Source: JBAYSY01 sp041675885
Lineage (GTDB): Bacteria; Pseudomonadota; Alphaproteobacteria; Rhodobacterales; Rhodobacteraceae
Direction of reading: 5' to 3'
NCBI GenBank assembly: GCA_041675885.1
Contig: JBAYSY010000050.1
Coordinates: 1-19,447, forward strand
DNA length: 19,447 bases
The notes under the pieces were generated by a model. That model was given only the letters and a program-made list of their open reading frames with translations, had not been told where the DNA came from and searched no databases. This document shows, one piece after another, positions 7,224 to 13,639 of this stretch (position 1 is its first letter; each line of letters starts with the position of its first letter). Position numbers and translations under genes: made by a program.

Positions 7224-7877
7224 ATGAACGCAATCAAACTTCCCTCGCACGAGGCCACCTACCGGCAGTTGCGCGACATGGTGCTGTTCGGCGCCCTTGC
7301 CCCCGGCCAGCCGGTGACGATCCAGGGCCTGACCTCGGAACTCGGCGCGGGCATGACCCCGGTGCGCGAGGCGATCCGGCGTCTCACGGCCGAGGGCGCG
7401 CTTGAGTTCCTCGGCAACCGGCGGGTCTGCGTGCCGCGGCTTTCGCCGTCGCAGGTCGATGAACTCGCCTTCGCGAAACTCGCCATCGAGCCGCATCTGG
7501 GGGCGCTGGCGCTTGCGGCGCTTTCCGACGCCGATATCGACGCCATCGCCGCGATCGACGCGGCGCTCGACCGCGCCATCGCCGGGGGCGATGTGCAGGG
7601 TTACCTGCGGCACAACTACCGGTTCCACTTTGCGCTTTACGACCATGCCGGGGCGGCGATCCTGACCGCCATCGCCCGCTCGCTCTGGCTGCGGTTCGGG
7701 CCGTCGATGCGGGCGGTCTGTGCGGGGGCAGGCACCGGCAGCCTGCCCGACCGGCACCGCGATGCGGTCGCGGCGATGCGGGCCCGCGACCGTGCCGGGC
7801 TGGAGGCGGCGCTGGCGGACGACATCGGCCAGGGCATCACGCTGGTGCGGCAGGCCATGGCGGTCGGCGAGATTTGA
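7224..7877 (+). CDS. GntR-family transcriptional regulator, FCD (FadR) subfamily
   Basis: Cytoplasmic DNA-binding regulator of 217 residues, the usual FadR-subfamily length. A winged helix-turn-helix spans about residues 8-70 (HEATYRQLRDMVLFGALAPG, then MTPVREAIRRLTAEGALE). An all-helical FCD ligand domain follows, about 78-210. His135 in NYRFHFALYD and His178 in DRHRDAV are likely metal or ligand contacts; the family's third histidine near the C-terminus is not evident. The ATG at 7224 has a G-rich Shine-Dalgarno (GGGGG). A possible promoter is TTGTCC-N17-CAATAT at 7152-7180. The gene precedes, on the same strand, a SpuC-like transaminase whose upstream region carries two identical 14-bp boxes. 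It probably controls that gene in response to an amine, amino or keto acid. The gene is bracketed by an inverted repeat. Confidence 0.92.
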   Translation: MNAIKLPSHEATYRQLRDMVLFGALAPGQPVTIQGLTSELGAGMTPVREAIRRLTAEGALEFLGNRRVCVPRLSPSQVDELAFAKLAIEPHLGALALAALSDADIDAIAAIDAALDRAIAGGDVQGYLRHNYRFHFALYDHAGAAILTAIARSLWLRFGPSMRAVCAGAGTGSLPDRHRDAVAAMRARDRAGLEAALADDIGQGITLVRQAMAVGEI

Positions 7878-8062
7878 GGCGGTGTCGGTAGGCCGTGCTG
7901 GCCGGCATGGCTGCCTGCGGCCAATGCATTGCGAAACAGAGGGCAGCGGCCGACCGTGGGTGGCCGCTGCGACGCTGGTGGTCTGGCAGTTTATGGTGCC
8001 GAATACCCCCCGCTCAGAACGCGCCGCAGCGTTGCAGGAGCGGCCGCCCGTGCGGGCGGTCG

Positions 8063-8122
8063 GCCGCTGCACGGGCCGCTGGCGCGGCTGTTCCGGGCTG
8101 GGTGCTCCGGGCGAAAGTTGCG
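8063..8122 (+). repeat. Right arm of the inverted repeat flanking the GntR gene
   Basis: Reverse complement of 7053-7111 with the differences described there. It contains the core CTGGCGCGGCTGTTCCGGG (8079-8097), which occurs with one change at 14855-14873. It ends with GGGCGAAAGTTGCGC, identical to the left arm's outer end. Confidence 0.8.
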
Positions 8123-8175
8123 CTCCTGACAGTCCTGCTCCATGCCGACCAGCACGGCCAGGAGACATTGCCGGA

Positions 8176-8215
8176 TTTGATCATATTGACCGCCTGATAA
8201 TTTGATCATATTGTT
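8176..8215 (+). promoter_or_regulatory. Twin operator boxes overlapping a candidate transaminase promoter
   Basis: The 14-mer ATTTGATCATATTG occurs twice, at 8176-8189 and 8201-8214, 25 bases apart start to start. Each contains the palindrome TGATCA. A promoter TTGACC (8187-8192), 17 bases, TATTGT (8210-8215) overlaps both boxes. A protein bound here should block polymerase. The island is conspicuously AT-rich. The upstream GntR-family regulator is the likely binder. The repeat is seen directly; its role is inferred. Confidence 0.65.
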
Positions 8216-8281
8216 CCCGCACAGCCGGAACATGCCCGCATCGGATACGCCCGCCCCACGGCGGCGCGACAGGAGGCCGCG

Positions 8282-9676
8282 ATGACCAGGATCACCAACC
8301 ACATGCCCACCGCCGAACTTCAGGCGCTGGATGCCGCCCATCACCTGCACCCGTTCACGGCGGGGGCGGAACTGAACGCCAAGGGCGCGCGGATCATCGC
8401 CCGTGCTGAGGGGGTGACGCTGACCGACAGCGAAGGGAACCGCATCCTTGACGGCATGGCGGGGCTCTGGTGCGTGAACATCGGCTACGGGCGCAAGGAA
8501 CTGGCCGCCGCCGCCGCAAGGCAGATCGAGGAACTGCCCTATTACAATACCTTCTTCCAGACCTCGCATGTCCCCGTCATCGCGCTGGCCGCGAAGCTTG
8601 CGGAACTGGTGCCGGGCGAGTTGAACCACGTGTTCTTCGCCGGATCGGGGTCGGAGGCCAACGACACCAATATCCGCATGGTGCGCCACTACTGGGCGGC
8701 GCTGGGCAAACCCGGCAAGACCACCATCATCGGCCGCAAGAACGGCTACCACGGCTCGACCATGGGGGGAGCAAGCCTCGGCGGCATGGCGGCGATGCAT
8801 TCGCAGGGCGGCCTGCCGATCCCCGGCATCGTGCATATCGACCAGCCGGACTGGTATGCCGAAGGGGGCGACCTGACGCCCGGGGACTTCGGCCTTGCCC
8901 GCGCCCGACAGCTTGAGGAAAAGATCCTGGAACTGGGCGAGGACCGCGTCGCCGCCTTCATCGCCGAGCCGATCCAGGGCGCGGGCGGCGTGATCGTCCC
9001 GCCGGAAACCTACTGGCCCGAGATCCAGCGCATCTGCGACAAATACGAAATCCTGCTGATCGTCGATGAGGTCATCACCGGCTTCGGCCGCACCGGAAAC
9101 TGGTTCGGGCACCAGACCTTTCAGATCCGGCCCGACATCATCACCATCGCCAAGGGGCTGTCGTCGGGCTATGCGCCGATCGGCGGCTCGGTGGTCAGCG
9201 CGCAACTGGCCGAGGTGCTGGGGCGCGAGGAATTCTTCCACGGCTACACCTATTCCGGCCACCCGGTCGCGGCGGCGGTCGCGCTGGAAAACCTGCGGAT
9301 CATGCAGGACGAGCGGGTGATCGAACACGTGCGCGAGGTGGCGCATCCTTACCTTGCGCCGAAATGGGCCGCGCTGGCCGAGCACCCGCTGGTGGGCGAA
9401 GCGAAGCTGGTCGGCCTCATGGGTTCGATCGCGCTGACGCCGGACAAGGCCACGCGCGCGAAATTCGCCGCCGGGCCGGGCGAGGTGGGCTTGCGCTGCC
9501 GCGAACGCTGCTTCGCCAACAATCTGGTGATGCGGCATGTGGGCGACCGGATGGTGATCTCGCCGCCGCTGGTGATCCGGCCCGAGGAAATCGACACGCT
9601 GATCGAGCGCGCCACGCAGGCGCTGGACGAGACCCATGCGGCGATCCGCGCCGAGGGGCTGCTGAAGGCGGCCTGA
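8282..9676 (+). CDS. Class III (omega) aminotransferase, SpuC-like putrescine-pyruvate type
   Basis: PLP-dependent class III transaminase of 464 residues. From memory of the family it is closest to Pseudomonas SpuC, which moves the amino group of putrescine to pyruvate. Shared stretches include LNAKGARIIARAEGV, DGMAGLWCVNIGYG, GSGSEANDTNIRMVRHYW and YHGFTYSGHPVAAAVALEN-like segments. PLP contacts are GSGSEAND (121-128), Asp262 in IVDEVITGFG, and the Schiff-base lysine Lys291 in IAKGLSSGY. SpuC-like and omega-amino acid:pyruvate transaminases have broad amine range, so the exact amine is not certain. The start has AGGAGG five bases upstream. Two operator-like boxes over its promoter and an upstream gntR suggest substrate-induced derepression. 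No polyamine transporter or aldehyde dehydrogenase gene is in the window. A repeat element follows the stop. Confidence 0.93.
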   Translation: MTRITNHMPTAELQALDAAHHLHPFTAGAELNAKGARIIARAEGVTLTDSEGNRILDGMAGLWCVNIGYGRKELAAAAARQIEELPYYNTFFQTSHVPVIALAAKLAELVPGELNHVFFAGSGSEANDTNIRMVRHYWAALGKPGKTTIIGRKNGYHGSTMGGASLGGMAAMHSQGGLPIPGIVHIDQPDWYAEGGDLTPGDFGLARARQLEEKILELGEDRVAAFIAEPIQGAGGVIVPPETYWPEIQRICDKYEILLIVDEVITGFGRTGNWFGHQTFQIRPDIITIAKGLSSGYAPIGGSVVSAQLAEVLGREEFFHGYTYSGHPVAAAVALENLRIMQDERVIEHVREVAHPYLAPKWAALAEHPLVGEAKLVGLMGSIALTPDKATRAKFAAGPGEVGLRCRERCFANNLVMRHVGDRMVISPPLVIRPEEIDTLIERATQALDETHAAIRAEGLLKAA

Positions 9677-9698
9677 GTGGGGGCGAGGCTGCGGGATG

Positions 9699-9928
9699 CT
9701 TACCCGGGGGTTGCGCAAGCGGCACGTTGGGGAGCCTCCGGCGGAGATATTTCTTTCACGGTGAAGTACAGGGGTACGCTCTTGCGCTTCACCGTGATGA
9801 AAATATCCTCGGGGGTGAGCCACGTTAAGAAATGCTTTCAGTGGAAGGCTTTCAGTGGCGAACAATCGGGCGCGCAGCGCACAAGAGGGGGGCAGACAGG
9901 CCCTTTGCCTGGCCAGCCACAAGGACAC
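9699..9928. repeat. Dispersed intergenic repeat, copy 2
   Basis: Second copy of the 3889-4068 element, beginning about 20 bases after the transaminase stop. Over the hairpin it aligns without gaps: stem CACGGTGAAG/CTTCACCGTG at 9757-9766 and 9787-9796. The loop sequence differs. After the hairpin it carries about 50 extra bases, including a tandem GCTTTCAGTGG (9834-9844 and 9848-9858). It then rejoins copy 1 at CAAGAGGGG (9882). It occupies most of the 318-bp gap 9677-9994, where I see no gene. Confidence 0.8.
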
Positions 9929-9994
9929 CGCACACCGTTGACAATCCCCCGCGCCGCCGCAGGATCGGCCGCAAAACCCCGGGGGACGAATCCG

Positions 9995-10661
9995 ATGGCC
10001 CGCATCCTGCACCTGACCGACACCCATCTTCTCGCGCCCCCGATCTGGTCTGCGGCCGGGTCGATACCCGTGCCCATTTCGGCCGGGCGGTGGTGCGGAT
10101 CGGCGCGATCCTGCCCCGGCTTGCCCCGGTCGATCTGCTGCTGGTCACGGGCGACCTGACCGACCTCGACCGGGCGCAGGACTACCGCATTTTCCGTGAG
10201 ATGCTTGCGCCGCTCGACCTGCCGCTGGCGGTGGTGCCCGCAGCCACGACCGGCGCGAGAAGATGCGCGCGGCCTTCGCCGATCTGCCGGACATGCCCGC
10301 CTCCGGCCCGTTGAACTGGTGGCGCGACGTGGGCGCGATCCGGGTGATCGGCCTCGACGGCCTTGACGAGGGCCGGGACAGCGGCGCGCTGGCCGGTGAG
10401 ACGCTGGACTTCCTGCGCGCGGCGCTGGCCGGGCACAGACCCGAGGTGCGGGTGATCTGCGGCCATGTCCACCGCCATGGCCGGGCACTGGCCTGCGGTG
10501 ATCGGCCCCTCGACGCCCATGCGATGTCGGCCGACTACCGCCCCGGCGCGCCGGAAGGCTACATCGACGAACCCGGCGGGTTTCTTGTGCATGACCGGGC
10601 GGGCGGCTTCCGCTCCACCCATATCCCGGTCGCGCCGGAGGACGGGCCGTTTCCGTTCTGA
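9995..10661 (+). pseudogene. Metallophosphoesterase (CpdA-like) broken by two frameshifts
   Basis: Remnant of a calcineurin-like phosphoesterase related to CpdA-type 3',5'-cyclic nucleotide phosphodiesterases. The first part, MARILHLTDTHLLAPP, has the DxH motif. The frame then shifts in a run of five C (10037-10041). The second part (DLVCGRVDTRAHFG to LDLPLAVVP) has the GDLTD motif. A second shift occurs at about 10237-10246, exactly at the GNHD motif. The third part (EKMRAAFADLP to EDGPFPF) has GHVHRHG and a normal end. Each break corresponds to one missing base. Restoring a base at the second break gives GSHD rather than GNHD, so the metal-binding Asn also appears lost. The start has a GGGGG Shine-Dalgarno. 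It converges with the exbD pair, its stop lying 4 bases from the exbD stop. Assembly error at the C run is possible, but three lesions favour real decay. Confidence 0.75.
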
Positions 10662-10665
10662 CCGC

Positions 10666-11079
10666 TCAGCGCGGCAGGGTCACCATGTCCATCCGGGCGA
10701 AGCCCATGGCCCCCAGCGCGGGCATCAGCGCCGCCAGCGCCGCCGCAGGCGCATCCGCATCGGCGCGCAACAGCAGCACCGGCGGTTCGGCCACGCAATC
10801 CGCCGTGGCGCAATGGGCCGCGCGCGCCGCCGCCAGCGCCTCAACCGCCTCGTCCCCCAGCGCGTCGGCGAAACCCGCCTCGCCCCCCGGCCCGAGCCAG
10901 AGCGTGAAGCCGTCCTCGGCCAGCATGTCGCTTTCCGCCTCGGGCACGGTGACCGGGAAAGGTTCCGGCCCGGCCAGCCGCGCCGCGATCAGGAAGAAGA
11001 TCAGCAGCAGGAACACGACATTGATCATCGGCAGCAGGTTTTCGGACCGCGCGGGCCGGGGGGGATCGGAGAAATCCAT
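10666..11079 (-). CDS. exbD: ExbD/TolR family protein, second paralogue with Asn in place of the membrane Asp
   Basis: Stator-type partner of an ExbB/TolQ proton channel; 137 residues with a short cytoplasmic N-terminus, one membrane helix (about 18-38) and a periplasmic domain. The helix reads NLLPMINVVFLLLIFFLIA. In ExbD, TolR and the companion gene here this site is LTPMID, and the Asp is the residue that carries protons. Here residue 20 is Asn (codon AAT). The periplasmic part has two cysteines close together (HCATADC) that could form a disulfide, and ends in GFARMDMVTLPR. Its ATG overlaps the TGA of the preceding exbD as ATGA, so translation is probably coupled. Third gene of exbB-exbD-exbD. 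No tonB is visible, so the energised receptor is unknown. Confidence 0.88.
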   Translation of the reverse strand: MDFSDPPRPARSENLLPMINVVFLLLIFFLIAARLAGPEPFPVTVPEAESDMLAEDGFTLWLGPGGEAGFADALGDEAVEALAAARAAHCATADCVAEPPVLLLRADADAPAAALAALMPALGAMGFARMDMVTLPR

Positions 11080-11456
11080 CACTCCACCAGCACCAGGCGC
11101 GAGAACCCGGCGGCGCCGAGCAGGTCCATCACCAGGACTGTCTCCTGCACGCTTACCCCTTCCTGCGGGCGCAGGATCACCGGGTCGGACGGATCGGCGA
11201 CCAGCGGCGCCAGCGCCGCCGCCAGCCCCTCGGGCGCGACCGGAACGCCGTTGAGCGCAAGCCCCCCGGGCGCGATGGAAACGAGGCGCGGCGGGCCGGA
11301 CCAGCCGTCGCCTTCGCCCGCCGCCATGAGCGGCACCACCCGGTCGGCGCCGAAACGCGAGACCAGCATGAAGAAGATCAGCAGCAGGAACACCACGTCG
11401 ATCATCGGCGTGAGGTTGGGTCTGCGGCGGGGCCGGGGTTCTCCGAAGTTGAACAT
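11079..11456 (-). CDS. exbD: ExbD/TolR family protein, canonical paralogue
   Basis: 125-residue single-pass inner membrane protein that, with ExbB, uses the proton gradient to power an outer membrane or periplasmic partner. A basic N-terminus (PRPRRRPN) is followed by the helix LTPMIDVVFLLLIFFMLVS, with the conserved Asp at residue 20. The periplasmic domain contains the usual strand VSIAPGGLALNG and the terminal segment AAGFSRLVLVE. Its start ATG (11456) overlaps the exbB stop as ATGA, and its own stop overlaps the next ATG the same way. Alignment with the downstream paralogue places Asp20 exactly opposite that protein's Asn20. The pair could form a mixed dimer inside one ExbB ring; this is inference. 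Confidence 0.92.
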   Translation of the reverse strand: MFNFGEPRPRRRPNLTPMIDVVFLLLIFFMLVSRFGADRVVPLMAAGEGDGWSGPPRLVSIAPGGLALNGVPVAPEGLAAALAPLVADPSDPVILRPQEGVSVQETVLVMDLLGAAGFSRLVLVE

Positions 11457-12148
11457 CACACCGCCCCGGCAGCCAGAGGATCGGCCGGGCGGCTGTGGAA
11501 CACCCGCGTCGCCGCATCCTCCATGCCGTGCCGCAGCCGGTCCGTCACGCTTTCGAACCACGTGAGCGCCACCTGTGCCGGGATCGCCACCGCCATGCCC
11601 GCGGCGGTGGTCAAGAGCGCCTCCCATATCCCGCCCGCAAGCATCGCCGGATCGGCCCGTGCGCCCGCCTCCTGCAACGCCTGAAAGGCGGCGATCATGC
11701 CGGTCACGGTGCCCAGGAGGCCCAGAAGCGGCGCGATGATCGACGACAGTTCCAGCGCCCGCAGCCCGGATCGTGTCTGCATCAGCAGGCCGCGCGCCAC
11801 CCGCGCCACCTCGGCCTCGGCCGCGGCGCGGTCAAGGGCGGGATTCGCCGCCGCCTCCATCGCCGCCGTCACCAGCCGCGCCCGGATCGAGCCGCGCGCC
11901 CGCGCCGCCTCCAGCGCCTCGCCGTGCCGCCCGGCGGACCAGAGCGCCACCGCCCGTTCGCTGCGTGCCCCGCCCGACCATGCGCCGAGCGCCGCAAGCC
12001 GCAGCACCTTCCACAGGATCAGCGCCAGCGTCAGCACCGACAACGCGGCGATGATCCACATGATGACCCCGCCAAGGTCGAGAAAGTCGCGCAGCCGGGC
12101 GATTCCCCCAAGCGCGCCGGGGTCGATGGTTTCGCCGGTTCCGGTCAT
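11456..12148 (-). CDS. exbB: MotA/TolQ/ExbB proton channel family protein
   Basis: Channel subunit of an Exb/Tol-type energy transducer in the inner membrane, 230 residues. Three membrane helices are visible: about 27-47, 136-158 and 170-196. Diagnostic residues are APLLGLLGTVTGMIAAF in helix 2 and LLTTAAGMAVAIPAQVAL in helix 3. These include threonines at 147 and 181 that correspond to the pore-lining threonines of E. coli ExbB. The long loop between helices 1 and 2 is Ala/Arg-rich, as expected for the cytoplasmic domain. I chose ATG 12148, preceded by AGGGGGAT; a start further upstream would run into the tRNA gene. It is the first gene of a three-gene overlapping operon and lies 72 bases after tRNA-Ser on the same strand. 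Confidence 0.93.
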   Translation of the reverse strand: MTGTGETIDPGALGGIARLRDFLDLGGVIMWIIAALSVLTLALILWKVLRLAALGAWSGGARSERAVALWSAGRHGEALEAARARGSIRARLVTAAMEAAANPALDRAAAEAEVARVARGLLMQTRSGLRALELSSIIAPLLGLLGTVTGMIAAFQALQEAGARADPAMLAGGIWEALLTTAAGMAVAIPAQVALTWFESVTDRLRHGMEDAATRVFHSRPADPLAAGAV

Positions 12149-12220
12149 CCGTATCCCCCTGTCGGCGGGTGGCCCCGCGGGTTTCCGCCGGGAACCGGCG
12201 TTCCCGATCCTGTTCCGATC

Positions 12221-12308
12221 TGGCGGATGGGGTGGGATTCGAACCCACGGATGCTTGCGCATCGCCGGTTTTCAAGACCGGAGCAATCGACCACTCTGCC
12301 ACCCATCC
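12221..12308 (-). tRNA. tRNA-Ser (anticodon UGA), CCA encoded
   Basis: An 88-base class II tRNA. The acceptor pairs GGATGGG with CCCATCC, followed by discriminator G and genomic CCA. The anticodon stem CCGGT/ACCGG carries the loop CTTGAAA, giving UGA, which reads UCA and related serine codons. The long variable arm is GATGC-GCAA-GCATC. The T arm is GTGGG-TTCGAAT-CCCAC. All stems pair by eye. It lies upstream of exbB on the same strand. Confidence 0.97.
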
Positions 12309-12355
12309 GCGGCGCGTCGGCGGGAGCCTGGACCGACCCCGTTCCGCGTCGGCGG

Positions 12356-12383
12356 AAAGTAGCAGGCGCGGCGGGGGATGCAA
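12356..12383 (-). promoter_or_regulatory. Candidate promoter of tRNA-Ser
   Basis: TTGCAT (12383-12378), 16 bases, TACTTT (12361-12356) on the minus strand. An initiation site about 40 bases before the mature tRNA 5' end would be normal. Weak pattern evidence. Confidence 0.3.
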
Positions 12384-12400
12384 GGTGCGGCGGTGCGGCT

Positions 12401-13636
12401 TCAGCCGACCAGCCACATCGCCCCGGCCGCCGACAGCGCCGCCATGAACGCGCCGAGCGTCAGTACCATTGCCGTCGCCATGGCGGTACGGCGGCGGCGG
12501 CCATCGGCGGGGGTCTCGATATGCGGAATCACCGCGACCGGCCGCATCCCCAGCTGGCGCTCGAACTGCGCCGCGTTGCGGATCACCGGGTTCAGCAGGT
12601 CAAGCAGGAAGGCAAGCGCCAGCGCCAGAATCCCGCTGCCCGCGACCCCGAGGACAAGCACCTTGGGCCAACCCGAGGCCATCGGACGTTCGGGCGGCAG
12701 CGCGGTTTCAAGCATCGAGAACCGCTCGCCCCGCCAGCCGTCCTCCAGCCGCTGTCCGGCCCCGGCCTCGGCCCGGCGCCGGGCGATGGCGTCGTATTCC
12801 TGCTGCAACTGCCGGAGCCGCCGGTCGTAGCTGCCCAGCGTCATGGCGACCGAGGGCGTGCGGCCGATCGCCTCGGCCAGCAGGTCGCGCCGGGCGGCCA
12901 GCGGCGCGCGCTGTTCGGCCAGCGCCGCGCGCTCATGCCCTGCCTCCAGCATCCGCCGGTCGATCCCGCGCAATTCCTCGTCGAGTTGCAGCCGTTCCTC
13001 GTGCCGGGCGGTCAGCCCCGCGGGCAGCGCATCGCTGTTCGCGGTCCGATAGGCCGAGATTTCGGCTTCAAGCCCGGCGATGGCGGCGGAAAGCCGTTCG
13101 CCCTCGGCCTCGTAGAAGGCTAGCGATTCCCGCAGCCGTGCGTCCTGTGCGGCCCGGTTGTGCGCAAGGATGCCAGCGGCGAAGTCGTTGGCCACGGCGG
13201 CGGCCAGCCCCGGCTCGCCCATCTGGACGGAGATCGCCAGCGCCGTCAGTCGCGCGTCACCAAGCCCCGGGCGGGCCGCCGTCACCGGCTCGATCCGCAC
13301 CGAGCGGCGCAGAAGCGCGACCTTCTCGTTCAGGGCAAGCGCCTCAAGCCCGGTGAACAGCCCGTGACGTTCGATCATGTTAACGAGGTTGTCGCGCGCC
13401 GTCAGCCGCTGTTCGATCAGTTGCAGCCGCCGGGCCGGGCCCATGCCGCTTGCGGCTCTCTCGGCCGTGACGGCGGGGGAGTCGACCTGGATCATCGCGA
13501 TCGCTTCATAGCCGCGCGGCAGCGACAGCGCGCAGAGCAGTGCGGCAACCGCGCCCAGCCCGGTCAGCGCCACGATCATCGGGCCACGGCGGCGCAGCAT
13601 CTCGAACAGGTCTTCGAAGGTCCGGAACTGGCTCAT
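12401..13636 (-). CDS. Wzz/GumC-type polysaccharide chain-length or export protein
   Basis: 411-residue inner membrane protein of the polysaccharide co-polymerase type, which sets chain length or supports export of exopolysaccharide. The first membrane helix is at about 19-38, after the N-terminal FEDLFEMLRRRG. A long periplasmic section follows, rich in charged coiled-coil repeats at about 160-295 (EGERLSAAIAGLEAEISAY and onward). The ALPPERP motif (312-318) precedes the second helix (about 325-348), and a third helix ends the protein (about 387-410). Three helices rather than two is a common GumC-like variation. The start lies three bases after the stop of the CpsD-like gene, so the two are translationally linked. 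No glycosyltransferase, wza or polymerase gene is in the window, so the polymer is unknown. Confidence 0.85.
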   Translation of the reverse strand: MSQFRTFEDLFEMLRRRGPMIVALTGLGAVAALLCALSLPRGYEAIAMIQVDSPAVTAERAASGMGPARRLQLIEQRLTARDNLVNMIERHGLFTGLEALALNEKVALLRRSVRIEPVTAARPGLGDARLTALAISVQMGEPGLAAAVANDFAAGILAHNRAAQDARLRESLAFYEAEGERLSAAIAGLEAEISAYRTANSDALPAGLTARHEERLQLDEELRGIDRRMLEAGHERAALAEQRAPLAARRDLLAEAIGRTPSVAMTLGSYDRRLRQLQQEYDAIARRRAEAGAGQRLEDGWRGERFSMLETALPPERPMASGWPKVLVLGVAGSGILALALAFLLDLLNPVIRNAAQFERQLGMRPVAVIPHIETPADGRRRRTAMATAMVLTLGAFMAALSAAGAMWLVG

Positions 13637-13639
13637 CCG

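Larger units (their letters stand above)
7878..8281. other. 404-bp intergenic region between gntR and the transaminase gene
   Basis: No coding frame is supported. It holds a 9-bp perfect stem GCAGCGGCC/GGCCGCTGC (7943-7951 with 7962-7970) and a second nested hairpin AGCGGCCG/CGGCCGCT (8039-8046 with 8061-8068) enclosing CCCG-TG-CGGG. It also contains the right inverted-repeat arm (8063-8122) and an AT-rich promoter/operator segment near 8176-8215. About 60 bases of leader and the ribosome binding site AGGAGG (8271-8276) complete it. Confidence 0.7.

Noticed and set aside
4344..8168. A 1274-codon open frame on the minus strand extending far upstream of pyk
   Set aside because: Only the last 481 codons are pyruvate kinase. 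The rest runs antisense to four plus-strand genes with clear families, and its Pro/Arg/Gly-rich translation reflects high GC with few stop codons. There is no fusion.
9938..9966. A perfect TTGACA (9938-9943) upstream of the phosphoesterase remnant
   Set aside because: No acceptable -10 at 16-18 bases (AGGATC is the best), so I did not annotate a promoter, though it may be the relic of one.
11495..13123. A 542-codon plus-strand open frame across the exb operon, tRNA-Ser and wzz-like gene
   Set aside because: It is antisense to confident genes and passes through a tRNA; its His/Arg/Pro-rich translation is typical of a shadow frame.
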